Shown here in pieces: positions 53,975-62,925 of a DNA stretch of 64,000 nt. The translations under genes and the position numbers were made by a program. The notes beneath the pieces were generated by a model that did no database searches, was not told the origin of the DNA, and was given only the letters and a program-made list of their open reading frames with translations. Numbering within the stretch: the first letter of the stretch is position 1; every line of letters begins with the position of its first letter. This stretch comes from Nodosilinea sp. P-1105 (GTDB lineage Bacteria; Cyanobacteriota; Cyanobacteriia; Phormidesmidales; Phormidesmidaceae): contig NZ_SMDQ01000024.1 in NCBI RefSeq assembly GCF_012911975.1, forward strand, positions 1-64,000, read 5' to 3'.

Positions 53975-55234
53975 CTAGCCAGTTCGTAAGCATACCGAGG
54001 CTTGGTAGCTACCGTTTTCTGTACGCTCGTAGGCCATAATTTTGCCGACCGCATTGAGCTGCTGGCCCAGACTAAGCGCAAAACCAGCCGGGCAAGCCAA
54101 AATCAGGTGGAGAAGTTGAGCCTTGTACTTGCGACGATATTGCCGGATCAACTCTTTGGCGTGGAGCGCCAAGGCCAAGGCATCACCCCCCGACTGAAGC
54201 GCATTTTGCCCTGCCCCTGCCTCCGGTTCGACGTAAACTAGGCCAGTGAACTGGTCTGGATGGTCGGTGTAAAACTCCTGGATCTCTTCCCAAGCTGGGT
54301 TGATGAAATTTTCACCCGTAGGGATGCTGATATTGATGGCAAAGAGCAGGTCATCCCCTGGGGCTCCCTGCTGTTGGCGAACCCGCAGACGGGCTTCAGA
54401 GGGTTGAGCGAGGTGCCACAAGGCGGGTTGATTGTCGGTAAATTGCTGAAGCCGCAGTTGATAGCCCGCTACCGCCGGGAAGGTGGCCCCGATCGCCAGG
54501 GTCATGGTCAGAGGGCGGTTGCCCGATAGCTCGATGGCTCGACAGGTAGAGCGTTCTGCCAGGTCTTGTTTGGCCTGCTTGAGATCTGCAAATAGCTCAG
54601 TCTCCCACAGCTCTGGGGTCGGTACGGTGCGGCTATCGCGATCGCAGTAGCGCCGCCAGTCTCGCTCAACCATCGGGGGTGGATCGGTCTGGGGGCCATC
54701 CCAACCATAGATCCCCAGGCTGACACTGGTGGCGGGGGCAGGGGTGTCTAGGTTGCGATCGCCAGGAAAATCAGGGGCGATAGAAGCGTCGTGGTGTACG
54801 TTACCTATTCCTGGAAAGGCTGGAGCCTGGGAGGGCTTTGCCCGATCGTGCAGCATTTGCCGCAGTTTCTCTGTTGCCTCTACCTGTGAGCAACCAACCA
54901 GGTCAACATAGGCGATGCTCTTGAGCAGTCCATCTGGTTTGCAGTCCGCCACTCGGACAGGGATCAGCTTGCGCTTGATAGACTGTGGATCTTGAGCAAA
55001 GGCCGAGGCCCATTCTGATTGGGTGTATTCTGCCTGCAAAAAGTGGGGAGACAGGACGGCAATGGTGCGATCACTCTTTTGCATGGCCCGCTGCATATTG
55101 AGCACAAAGTTACCACCAGGGCGGAAATCCCAGTCTTGAATGATGACGGAATGGCCCGCTTCTTCTAGCGTCCAGGCGATCCACTCGGCCCAGGTGCGAT
55201 CGTGGGAGGTGTAGCTAACGAAAAATGTTTCCAT
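53975..55234 (-). CDS. TIR-SAVED cyclic-oligonucleotide-activated NADase
   Basis: This 419-aa protein has an N-terminal TIR domain at about residues 1-115 (METFFVSYTSHDRTWAEWIA, with TQSEWASAF as the likely catalytic-glutamate loop). A low-complexity linker leads to a SAVED domain at about 190-415, recognised by the late motif LHLILACPAGFALSLGQ with LNAVG. Known TIR-SAVED proteins bind cyclic oligoadenylate from CBASS cyclases or type III Cas10, form filaments and destroy NAD+. It lies between array 2 and cas1 on the same strand as the III-D genes, so a Cas10 second messenger is the likely signal. The frame opens at GTG 55237; ATG 55234 is preferred. No cyclase gene is adjacent. Confidence 0.88.
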   Translation of the reverse strand: METFFVSYTSHDRTWAEWIAWTLEEAGHSVIIQDWDFRPGGNFVLNMQRAMQKSDRTIAVLSPHFLQAEYTQSEWASAFAQDPQSIKRKLIPVRVADCKPDGLLKSIAYVDLVGCSQVEATEKLRQMLHDRAKPSQAPAFPGIGNVHHDASIAPDFPGDRNLDTPAPATSVSLGIYGWDGPQTDPPPMVERDWRRYCDRDSRTVPTPELWETELFADLKQAKQDLAERSTCRAIELSGNRPLTMTLAIGATFPAVAGYQLRLQQFTDNQPALWHLAQPSEARLRVRQQQGAPGDDLLFAINISIPTGENFINPAWEEIQEFYTDHPDQFTGLVYVEPEAGAGQNALQSGGDALALALHAKELIRQYRRKYKAQLLHLILACPAGFALSLGQQLNAVGKIMAYERTENGSYQASVCLRTG

Positions 55235-55315
55235 CACACAGGCTCAATTGTTTAATCTACCTTGTCACCCATTTCGCCAACTAACACGACAAACCGGGCG
55301 TTTTTGGGTAAGAAC

Positions 55316-55531
55316 GAAAAAGGAAGAACGAAAAGAATTGGCCTACATGCTCGAAGTGGGCAGAGAGTTTTCTATTTTCGTTTTTCTCTCTTCGTTTTTT
55401 TATTACGTTTCCGTCCCCCAGGGGAGAAAGAGAGAAAAAGGAAGAACGACGAACGAAAGGGTTCTGCCAACGCAATTAAGGTAGACGACGAATTTTCTAT
55501 TTTCGTTTTTCTCTCTTCGTTTTTTAATTAC
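55316..55531. repeat. Tandemly duplicated leader-distal flank of array 2 with a degenerate repeat
   Basis: Blocks at 55316-55331 and 55368-55406 recur 118-125 bp later at 55434-55449 and 55493-55531. Each copy ends in GTTTCCGTCCCC of a CRISPR repeat. The left copy carries only a degenerate repeat (55407-55430, GTTTCCGTCCCCCAGGGG then GAGAAAG). TTTTTCTCTCTT (55381-55392) and AAGAGAGAAAAA (55428-55439) form a perfect 12-bp inverted repeat around it, which could fold into a terminator for array 2. Confidence 0.8.
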
Positions 55532-57927
55532 GTTTCCGTCCCCTTGCGGGGTAATGAGATTTGAACCCCCGCACACCTAAAGAGAGACAGCAATCTTGGG
55601 AATAGTTTCCGTCCCCTTGCGGGGTAATGAGATTTGAACTTGCCTGGATACATCGCCTTTCACGTAGGTGTAGGTTTCCGTCCCCTTGCGGGGTAATGAG
55701 ATTTGAACGCATTTCTGGCTCTCTAGTTACGGTCGACTCAGGTTTCCGTCCCCTTGCGGGGTAATGAGATTTGAACACGCGCAAGGTGTCACTGAGTACC
55801 AGCAGGCACACGTTTCCGTCCCCTTGCGGGGTAATGAGATTTGAACGCTTCCGCATAACTTCCGCTGGATTGCGGAGTAGTTAGTGTTTCCGTCCCCTTG
55901 CGGGGTAATGAGATTTGAACGAGCGAATTCCATGGGGTAATTGAAATGGTGCAAGAGTTTCCGTCCCCTTGCGGGGTAATGAGATTTGAACGGTGGAAAG
56001 CTCCATCCCACCCTTAGTCTACCCCCATTATGTTTCCGTCCCCTTGCGGGGTAATGAGATTTGAACAGGGATCATGTTTACTGTGCGCGGTGCAAACATT
56101 GTTTCCGTCCCCTTGCGGGGTAATGAGATTTGAACGAGCCCCCCCAATCCCGAGAGAGGTAATAAAGATAGAGTTTCCGTCCCCTTGCGGGGTAATGAGA
56201 TTTGAACCTGGAATTGGAGCACGAAGAAGCTGCTCTCGCAGTGTTTCCGTCCCCTTGCGGGGTAATGAGATTTGAACCACTTGTATTCTGCTAATGATTG
56301 GTATGGTGGTCCAAGTTTCCGTCCCCTTGCGGGGTAATGAGATTTGAACCATTGATGCTGCTCAGCTGAGCCCACATAGACCTAGTTTCCGTCCCCTTGC
56401 GGGGTAATGAGATTTGAACGGTGCTTTCAATAGCACGTTTGTGGGGTCTCAATCGTTTCCGTCCCCTTGCGGGGTAATGAGATTTGAACAATAGCACCAC
56501 TCCCAGCAAGAAAGGTTAGTTTTTGTTTCCGTCCCCTTGCGGGGTAATGAGATTTGAACTCACTCCTTGCGGGGAGGGAGCGTATTACTTAAAACGTTTC
56601 CGTCCCCTTGCGGGGTAATGAGATTTGAACATTTCAGTGAAAGGGAAGAGTTTTATCTACTTACAGTTTCCGTCCCCTTGCGGGGTAATGAGATTTGAAC
56701 TTGGCCGATAGAGTTTCTCGGGTCCATGCCGAAGTTTCCGTCCCCTTGCGGGGTAATGAGATTTGAACCTTACCTCAAAGTAGATCAATCTGGTCTACAA
56801 GTGTTTCCGTCCCCTTGCGGGGTAATGAGATTTGAACGAGTTGGGGGCTAGTTCTTAGCTATGCGGTAGATAGTAGGTTTCCGTCCCCTTGCGGGGTAAT
56901 GAGATTTGAACCCTCTGAACAAAAAGCGTTACTCTAAGTTCGACATCATCGTTTCCGTCCCCTTGCGGGGTAATGAGATTTGAACTTCTATGGGTAGTTT
57001 TTTATAAGACTATCCCCGTCGCGTTTCCGTCCCCTTGCGGGGTAATGAGATTTGAACGGGCAACTACGGGGTAACACCTCGCGAGTTCTCCTAAGTTTCC
57101 GTCCCCTTGCGGGGTAATGAGATTTGAACCCGAAGCTTTCTCGTCCCCTTGGACGACCCAAGATAGTTTCCGTCCCCTTGCGGGGTAATGAGATTTGAAC
57201 TTTGCGGTCGCTGGTCTGTCCCCTGACGCTTCTGGTTTCCGTCCCCTTGCGGGGTAATGAGATTTGAACCCGATGAAACCGAGATTAGTCAACTAGTCAG
57301 CTCCCGGTTTCCGTCCCCTTGCGGGGTAATGAGATTTGAACCCTTCTTTGAATACAGCGCCCAAAGCGCTCGTCTCGAAGTTTCCGTCCCCTTGCGGGGT
57401 AATGAGATTTGAACCTCTAGTTACTTCACATGCGGAGTGGTTAACAACTACTTCGTTTCCGTCCCCTTGCGGGGTAATGAGATTTGAACAATGGGATCAA
57501 ATCTCACAGCGTGTTTACAGAAAAGGTTTCCGTCCCCTTGCGGGGTAATGAGATTTGAACGAGTAGACATCGTAGGAGTATTAACGTTCGATATTACCCG
57601 TTTCCGTCCCCTTGCGGGGTAATGAGATTTGAACTAGGAGATCCACCCTCAGCTCCAGTTGATGTCATCCAGTTTCCGTCCCCTTGCGGGGTAATGAGAT
57701 TTGAACCTCTTCATTCCTAATGTTGCTTCCATCGAGGACTTCAGGGATGGTTTCCGTCCCCTTGCGGGGTAATGAGATTTGAACTGTAAATTTCACTCCG
57801 CCTTCAATTAACTTCATCGTTTCCGTCCCCTTGCGGGGTAATGAGATTTGAACCATCATTGGGTCAATCTTTCAAGGATATCGGTCATCTCAGTTTCCGT
57901 CCCCTTGCGGGGTAATGAGATTTGAAC
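55532..57927 (-). CRISPR. CRISPR array 2: 34 repeats, 33 spacers
   Basis: The repeat is 35 bp. On the + strand it begins GTTTCCGTCCCC, continues TTGCGGGG and ends GAGATTTGAAC; on the minus strand it begins GTTCAAATC and ends GGGGACGGAAAC. Spacers are about 33-40 bp. The ACGGAAAC handle and the III-D operon ending at the right flank both indicate minus-strand transcription, with the leader at 57928-58333. The first 18 or so bases of the + strand repeat are shared with array 1 apart from one base (G for A), so the single Cas6 can plausibly process both. Confidence 0.97.
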
Positions 57928-58333
57928 CCCCTAGCGCTGAAAGCCTTGACTTGTAAGGCTTTCAACACCCCAAATCTGAGGGGGTCGGCTAAGGGGTCAA
58001 ATAATCGAGAATTGCTGTCAATAAACCACCCTCAGACAGGGCTGAAACCCTTGTACGGAAAGGCATCTGAGGGGGTCAACGAGACTATGCGGTTTTCAAG
58101 GATCGGAAGACCCCCTCAAAAACGGGAGCTTTAGGTTAAGAATAGCCGATTTCTAGAGATTTGGCCATAGAAACGAAACGTTCTGCAACATTTTGACAAA
58201 AAAAGAGCTTCTGTATCAAGCGCTACTCTAGTGATGTCTATACCGTCGCAAAAACGTTTACACAAAGGCAACTTTTGAGACGCTGATGTATCAGTTATCA
58301 ACCTCTTTTGTATGGCGATCCTGGTTTTTCCCG
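57928..58333 (-). promoter_or_regulatory. Leader of array 2
   Basis: This 406-bp non-coding stretch lies between the TIGR03986 RAMP gene and the leader-proximal repeat. A perfect hairpin GAAAGCCTT-GACTTGT-AAGGCTTTC stands at 57939-57963, beside the first repeat. TCTGAGGGGGTC occurs twice further right. The distal part (58150-58330) is AT-rich, as expected for a promoter read leftward. The short + strand frame here is not a gene. Confidence 0.65.
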
Positions 58334-60730
58334 TTATGGATGCAAGGGAAGGCTGGCAGGACGACTGTCAGCTAGAGCGGGTAGGGCGAGTTTTGCCCGC
58401 TTCTCATTGTTGACAAACCATTCAAAAGCTTCTCCTTCAGGTGTTGGGTCTGGTGTAGCGCGTGGGTAATGAACAGCGGCATTGTCTTCAAAGCCCTTGC
58501 TACAACGGCAAAAAGCCGCAATAAAAGAGATTTGTTCAAATCTTTGCCCTTTGCCGTAGGCGGTTGCTACAGCCTTTTTATATTCATCAATACACTCTGC
58601 TGCGTCAGCGCCCTGGTTTGAAACAGGCATCAGCGATCGGTAGAACTGGTTCCAGTCGGTCCCTAGCCTCAGATCTGTTTCCTTCCAGTTGATATCTAGC
58701 CAAACGCTGCCAAAACCCAGGGGCTTGCCGCCGCCCAAGCGGTGGTAATGAATGTCTGGCGAGGCTAGTAGCCATAGCAAGGCCCCCAGTTCAACGGAAG
58801 ACAAATTGCTGACATCTAGGTCAAATTCAAACTCTGTTTCAGGTTTGACCCAGCCTTTGATAGAGCGATTTTGTTTGTCTAGGTTTTCCGCCTCATCTTT
58901 ACAGGGCCTGCGATATTCTTGATAGTGGCCGTTGTCAGGGATTTGTGTTCTATCCTCCGTTGGCGTATTCCAATAGCTGGTGGGTAACCCAGAATGATGA
59001 GGGTAAACCTTCCGCCCCCTCAGAGCTTGGTCATCGTATTTATATCCCTCGGCTTTGTCATCACCTTCTTCAAAGGGTTTTCCCATGGCATCATTTGCAC
59101 CATAGAACCTGACTTGCTCGGGCTTAGGCTGCCCTAAAATCGCTAGGGGAACCGTTGCTGCTTCATCGCCAAAATCCTCGATGGCATCTTCCCTTCGACA
59201 GGTGACACTATGAACCCGCAAATGGCCTTTGTAGGAACCTTTGCCCTTTTGCTTGACCCAGCCAAAAACGCGATCAGCAGGTGAAAGCTGGTCAAATGCT
59301 GTAGCGGGTTTAAGGCTGGGATGAATTATTTCCGACGGGGAAAGTTCATATAGGCCGCGAGAAATCATGACCGGGTATAAGTCTTGAATTGACCCATTTT
59401 CACTAACACGCGCATAGCAGAGGGTACCTTCTGAAAGTTGTCTTTCGCTGTCTCCTTCTGTCACCTGACGCGACCAACCGGCGGTACCTCCCAATGCGGC
59501 AGGGCACGGCAGGCCGTTCTTAAAGTCAGCATTATTTTGATAGCTTTCAATTAGATTGCTCCAGCGTTTTCTCATGTTGTCAGATAAAGGAATTCTGACC
59601 TCATTGTCTGTGGCAAAGAAAATTCGCTCATCGTGCTTGTTTTTAATGTTTTTATTGGTGACACAGACATATCCCTCAAACTGACGCATGGGCTTGCCAG
59701 TCGGTCTGTGCTGACCGTAGCCTTCAGGGCGAGTGGCGGGAGGATGGTGTCCTAGTGCATGGCCATAGGGGACAACTTTGCGAACTTTCCAATACTTAAA
59801 AGTTGTCCCTTTAGAAAATTCTTCGGCCCAAAACTTGACCCGTTGTTTATGTATAGGGAGGTGGCTGCTGCCAGCAAGGGTAATCGCGTGTCTATCTAGG
59901 CCAGTGCTACTTCTGTCCCACCGGCGTAGCCAAGCAGCATACATGGGATCTCCATATTGAGGTTTTCCATCGTTAGATATGCGTGATGTGCCGGGATACA
60001 AACAAACCTGACCACTTTCAATTCGAGCCGGGATCATGTTTAGCCCCTCTTTAGCAGGGAGGCGGTAGGCTAACAGCTTGTCATGGCTTTCAAACACCGA
60101 GAGCCTTGAATTAGTCACTGCTTCGTAGGCTGACCGCAACATGCCCTTAATCGAGGTAGGCGGCAGGTAGGGCTTGCCATCAGCCCCGATGCGAACCGGG
60201 AATGTTTTATGACCATTGGCATCTTCACTCATCTCAGCGGCATCGGAAATCAGCAGCGGGGTGACGGTGGTGAGCTTTACGGCAATACGCCCCGTCCAAC
60301 GATTGGGCAGGTAGCGCCCGTGGCCTTTGGGTTTATCATCGCCCAGTTCACTTCCTACTCCATCACGGGGTAGCGCTGGCACAAAGTTGTAGGGGTTGTG
60401 AAAGAAATCAGGATTCACCGCTTTGGGCGTGTCAACCGGCTGGATGCGTGCGGTGAGCGCTGTAAGGCTGGCATCCTTCCAGGGTTTACCCGCCTCGCGC
60501 AGCTTGAGGACAAGATCGCCCTCCTCTTCAAAGTCCACCTGGAGGGTACCGCTGGGGGTATCTTCAATTTTTTCGCGCAGGGCTTCAGCAATTTGGTCAG
60601 GAGGAATCGACTCAAACTTGAGTGAGCGATACTGGCCCTTAGCATTGGTGAAGAAAAACTCAATGCTCTTGGTGGTATTACCTCTCCTATTTGTCTTGCT
60701 TTTGAGCTTTAGCGTTCCTGTCGTTGTCAT
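58334..60730 (-). CDS. Type III-D RAMP protein, TIGR03986-like
   Basis: This 798-aa RAMP-superfamily protein is likely a backbone or capping subunit of the III-D effector complex. An N-terminal ~100-residue domain is followed by a RAMP fold: KLTTVTPLLISDAAEMSE, the IPGxSxKGxxR-like motif LPPTSIKGMLRSAYEA (about residues 190-205), and the glycine-rich loop LGGGKPLGFGSVWLDI near 685. It matches what is known as the TIGR03986 family of III-D loci. The ATG shares one base with the csx19 stop (TGATG), so translation is coupled. It is the last gene before array 2. Confidence 0.85.
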   Translation of the reverse strand: MTTTGTLKLKSKTNRRGNTTKSIEFFFTNAKGQYRSLKFESIPPDQIAEALREKIEDTPSGTLQVDFEEEGDLVLKLREAGKPWKDASLTALTARIQPVDTPKAVNPDFFHNPYNFVPALPRDGVGSELGDDKPKGHGRYLPNRWTGRIAVKLTTVTPLLISDAAEMSEDANGHKTFPVRIGADGKPYLPPTSIKGMLRSAYEAVTNSRLSVFESHDKLLAYRLPAKEGLNMIPARIESGQVCLYPGTSRISNDGKPQYGDPMYAAWLRRWDRSSTGLDRHAITLAGSSHLPIHKQRVKFWAEEFSKGTTFKYWKVRKVVPYGHALGHHPPATRPEGYGQHRPTGKPMRQFEGYVCVTNKNIKNKHDERIFFATDNEVRIPLSDNMRKRWSNLIESYQNNADFKNGLPCPAALGGTAGWSRQVTEGDSERQLSEGTLCYARVSENGSIQDLYPVMISRGLYELSPSEIIHPSLKPATAFDQLSPADRVFGWVKQKGKGSYKGHLRVHSVTCRREDAIEDFGDEAATVPLAILGQPKPEQVRFYGANDAMGKPFEEGDDKAEGYKYDDQALRGRKVYPHHSGLPTSYWNTPTEDRTQIPDNGHYQEYRRPCKDEAENLDKQNRSIKGWVKPETEFEFDLDVSNLSSVELGALLWLLASPDIHYHRLGGGKPLGFGSVWLDINWKETDLRLGTDWNQFYRSLMPVSNQGADAAECIDEYKKAVATAYGKGQRFEQISFIAAFCRCSKGFEDNAAVHYPRATPDPTPEGEAFEWFVNNEKRAKLALPALADSRPASLPLHP

Positions 60731-61305
60731 CAGGCTACCTCCAGTTTCACCAAGCGTTCTTCAATCACCGCCACGTTGCCGTAGTCATCGACAGCGTCCA
60801 GATACTCACGAGTTTTCAGATAAACCCGCTGATCTTGCGCAAAACCCTGAGCCAAAGGAATGTCGAGCTTACCAATGCGGGCATCGGCCAAGCGTTGCCA
60901 AGACTCAGCACTGGGCTGGCTCCTAGCTCTCTCTCCCCAGAGTAGGTACTGCTGCGGCAGACACTCACAGGCTTGAGGTTTTGTGGCTGCAAATCCGTTT
61001 AGGGACTGCTGAGCGGTTTCTGCAATCAGGGCTGCATCTCCCACCCCAGCCAGGCGGTTGAGCCAACGCAGTTCGCAAACAGCATTAAACAGGCGGGCTT
61101 CAAACACGTCAGTCAGGTCAAGGACGCGATCACCAGCATCCCGGAGCGTGCCATCGGGGGCCAGCCGTGCCAAGGTGCAGCTCTGGGGCGAATAGAGCAG
61201 GGCGATCGCACCTTCTAGTGCCTTCTGACAGGCTGCGATCGCATCTATTAAGGACATTGGCCCATCGGCCCGGTAGCGATACAGGGTGGTTTCTTGAGTA
61301 GTCAT
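60730..61305 (-). CDS. csx19: CRISPR III-D accessory protein Csx19
   Basis: This 191-aa protein resembles the Csx19 (TIGR03984) family, found in subtype III-D loci. The recognisable parts are FEARLFNAVCELRW in the middle and RVYLKTREYLDAVDDYGNV and ERLVKLE at the end. It is probably a subunit or cofactor of the effector complex with no known catalytic site. The start overlaps the stop of the double-Csm3 gene by four bases (ATGA) and its own stop overlaps the next ATG, so it lies in a tightly coupled operon. Confidence 0.8.
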   Translation of the reverse strand: MTTQETTLYRYRADGPMSLIDAIAACQKALEGAIALLYSPQSCTLARLAPDGTLRDAGDRVLDLTDVFEARLFNAVCELRWLNRLAGVGDAALIAETAQQSLNGFAATKPQACECLPQQYLLWGERARSQPSAESWQRLADARIGKLDIPLAQGFAQDQRVYLKTREYLDAVDDYGNVAVIEERLVKLEVA

Positions 61306-62852
61306 GTGGCCTCCTTCTGAGCATCAACCCATTTCTGCCATTCCTGGGTGAGATCATTTAATAACGAGTCATCCAGACTATCGAGATTTGGTGTAATAGT
61401 CTTTTCGCCGTCCAGCTCATCTAAACCATTAAGGCCGGTACCCTGGGCCACCATCTCAGTCACCTTCACCGTGCCCATGCCGCGATTGGTGCCGTAGCCG
61501 ATAGGAATTTTGCGGTGGGCAAAGTCTCGCAGCACTAGCAGGAGAAGGGCGATCGCAGGCTTTACGATCTTGGGATGGTATTTACATAACCGATCCACGT
61601 CAAGAAATAGGCCAATGGATTCCCAGGAAACGCCAATGGGTTCCAAAACGCTGTACAACATGCTGTCGGCAGCTCCCCCCGTCCAGCGATCAATGGCGAC
61701 ATGCATGGCAGGCTGCAACGTCTGAAACGGCTTGTCTCTACCGCCCAATGCTGTCGCTAAGGTTTTCTCGAACTGGGTAAAGGTACCGTTGATTGCTTTG
61801 GGCGTATTTTCTACCGCTGCCCAATTGCTAGCAGTCATCTCTAACGTGGCGTAGCAGTCATCCACCGCCAGGGCACCAATCTTCCCTTGGGACTCTGGTT
61901 TTTTGCTATTGGGCTGGGGTTCGTTTTTCTCGGCGGAGCCAAAAAGAATTTCGACCAGAGGAACTTGCAGTTGCTGGTTGAATTTTGTCTCTGAATCAAT
62001 CTCCAAATGACACACGGTGCGAACAATGCGCTCTGCATGGGCGCGTAGCACCCCTTTGATAGAGCTGCCTGGAATCACGAACCGCACCCCCGCATCTACC
62101 TGACTCACCAGAGGTAAGATATCCACCGCCAGGCCATCCCCCTCGGTCTTAACCATGACCGGGTCGCGGGGTTCCCATCCCAAGGTGAAATTAAGTCGGG
62201 CGGGGGGCAGGTAGGGAGCAGCTTGCCTTAACTGGTTCCAGTCTTGAGGAGAGACCTGATCCAGCAGAGCCTCGAAGAGCCCATCAGCACTGTTGAGGTC
62301 TTGACGGTGAATCTGGATGTCTGTGAGCTGCACTTTCCCCAGGCCGCGCGTTTTGGCCGCACCGATGCGAATATCGCCCTGCTCTAGGGCTTGCAGCACC
62401 TGCCACAGTTCGGCGGGGTCATGGCTTTTCTGACAATCCAGAGTGATTTCGAGGGGAATACTTACACCCTTGGGCAAAATGGCGCGGTTGTACTTAAACC
62501 CCTCGGCGGCGGCCCCGGTGTAGCGATCAATGCCGACCCCTTCGCGAATTTCGATGCGCTGACCTTTCCCCAGGGTGATTTCGGCATCCTCCACCAAAAT
62601 AAAGCTGGCTCCCCGGTGCTCGCTGTCATGGTCGCCCCAATAATCCCTCACCTGATCTAGGTCTCTGGATTGCGCCATCCAGCCGCGTAGGGCACCGGCC
62701 AGGCTGGTGCCAGGGAGATAATAGTGGCCTCGGCCATTGACCGCTAGGGCTAAGTCAGTGTCGACATCGCCACCGATGCTCCCGACATGCAGCGGGGTCA
62801 GGGCGGTGAGGGTGGTGGAGATTTTCCAGCGGGTTTCGATTTTGCGGGCCAT
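61302..62852 (-). CDS. Double-RAMP protein (two fused Csm3-like domains), III-D backbone
   Basis: This 516-aa protein holds two Csm3/Cmr4-like RAMP domains in tandem. Domain 1 has LTPLHVGSIGG, YYLPGTSLAGALRGW and GAAKTRGLGKVQL. Domain 2 has RFVIPGSSIKGVLRAHAER and IGYGTNRGMGTVKV. Each carries an aspartate before the IPGxS motif (VDTDLAL; LAVDILPL) at the position where Csm3 cuts target RNA, so two cleavage sites are predicted. The frame opens further upstream at 62993, but that extension is read from purine-rich repeat DNA; the ATG at 62852 (MARKIETRWKIST) is the right start. A 70-bp repeat-bearing gap follows csx10. Confidence 0.87.
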   Translation of the reverse strand: MARKIETRWKISTTLTALTPLHVGSIGGDVDTDLALAVNGRGHYYLPGTSLAGALRGWMAQSRDLDQVRDYWGDHDSEHRGASFILVEDAEITLGKGQRIEIREGVGIDRYTGAAAEGFKYNRAILPKGVSIPLEITLDCQKSHDPAELWQVLQALEQGDIRIGAAKTRGLGKVQLTDIQIHRQDLNSADGLFEALLDQVSPQDWNQLRQAAPYLPPARLNFTLGWEPRDPVMVKTEGDGLAVDILPLVSQVDAGVRFVIPGSSIKGVLRAHAERIVRTVCHLEIDSETKFNQQLQVPLVEILFGSAEKNEPQPNSKKPESQGKIGALAVDDCYATLEMTASNWAAVENTPKAINGTFTQFEKTLATALGGRDKPFQTLQPAMHVAIDRWTGGAADSMLYSVLEPIGVSWESIGLFLDVDRLCKYHPKIVKPAIALLLLVLRDFAHRKIPIGYGTNRGMGTVKVTEMVAQGTGLNGLDELDGEKTITPNLDSLDDSLLNDLTQEWQKWVDAQKEAT

Positions 62853-62859
62853 GGTTTTT

Positions 62860-62925
62860 GGGAGATGGGGGAGAGGGGGAGAGGGGGAGAGGGAGATGTA
62901 GGGGCAGACCCATGTGTCTGCCCTA
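62860..62925. repeat. Intercistronic purine tract and palindrome after csx10
   Basis: A GGGGGAGA-type run (62860-62900) is followed by GGGCAGAC-CCATGT-GTCTGCCC (62902-62923), a perfect 8-bp hairpin that reaches the csx10 stop codon. It looks like a dispersed cyanobacterial REP-like unit. In the mRNA it could protect or attenuate between csx10 and the double-Csm3 gene. Confidence 0.75.

Noticed and set aside
53975..55234. A complete CBASS operon around the TIR-SAVED gene
   Set aside because: No CD-NTase, E1/E2 or HORMA genes are adjacent; the neighbours are CRISPR arrays and cas1.
48491..57859. Several 60-115-codon ORFs in both arrays
   Set aside because: They are translations of the CRISPR repeats (recurring RPLTGKWF, NHFPVRGRK or SLPRKGTET) and not genes.
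57922..58134. 70-codon ORF at the right flank of array 2
   Set aside because: It lies in the leader, includes hairpin arms and has no ribosome site or homology.
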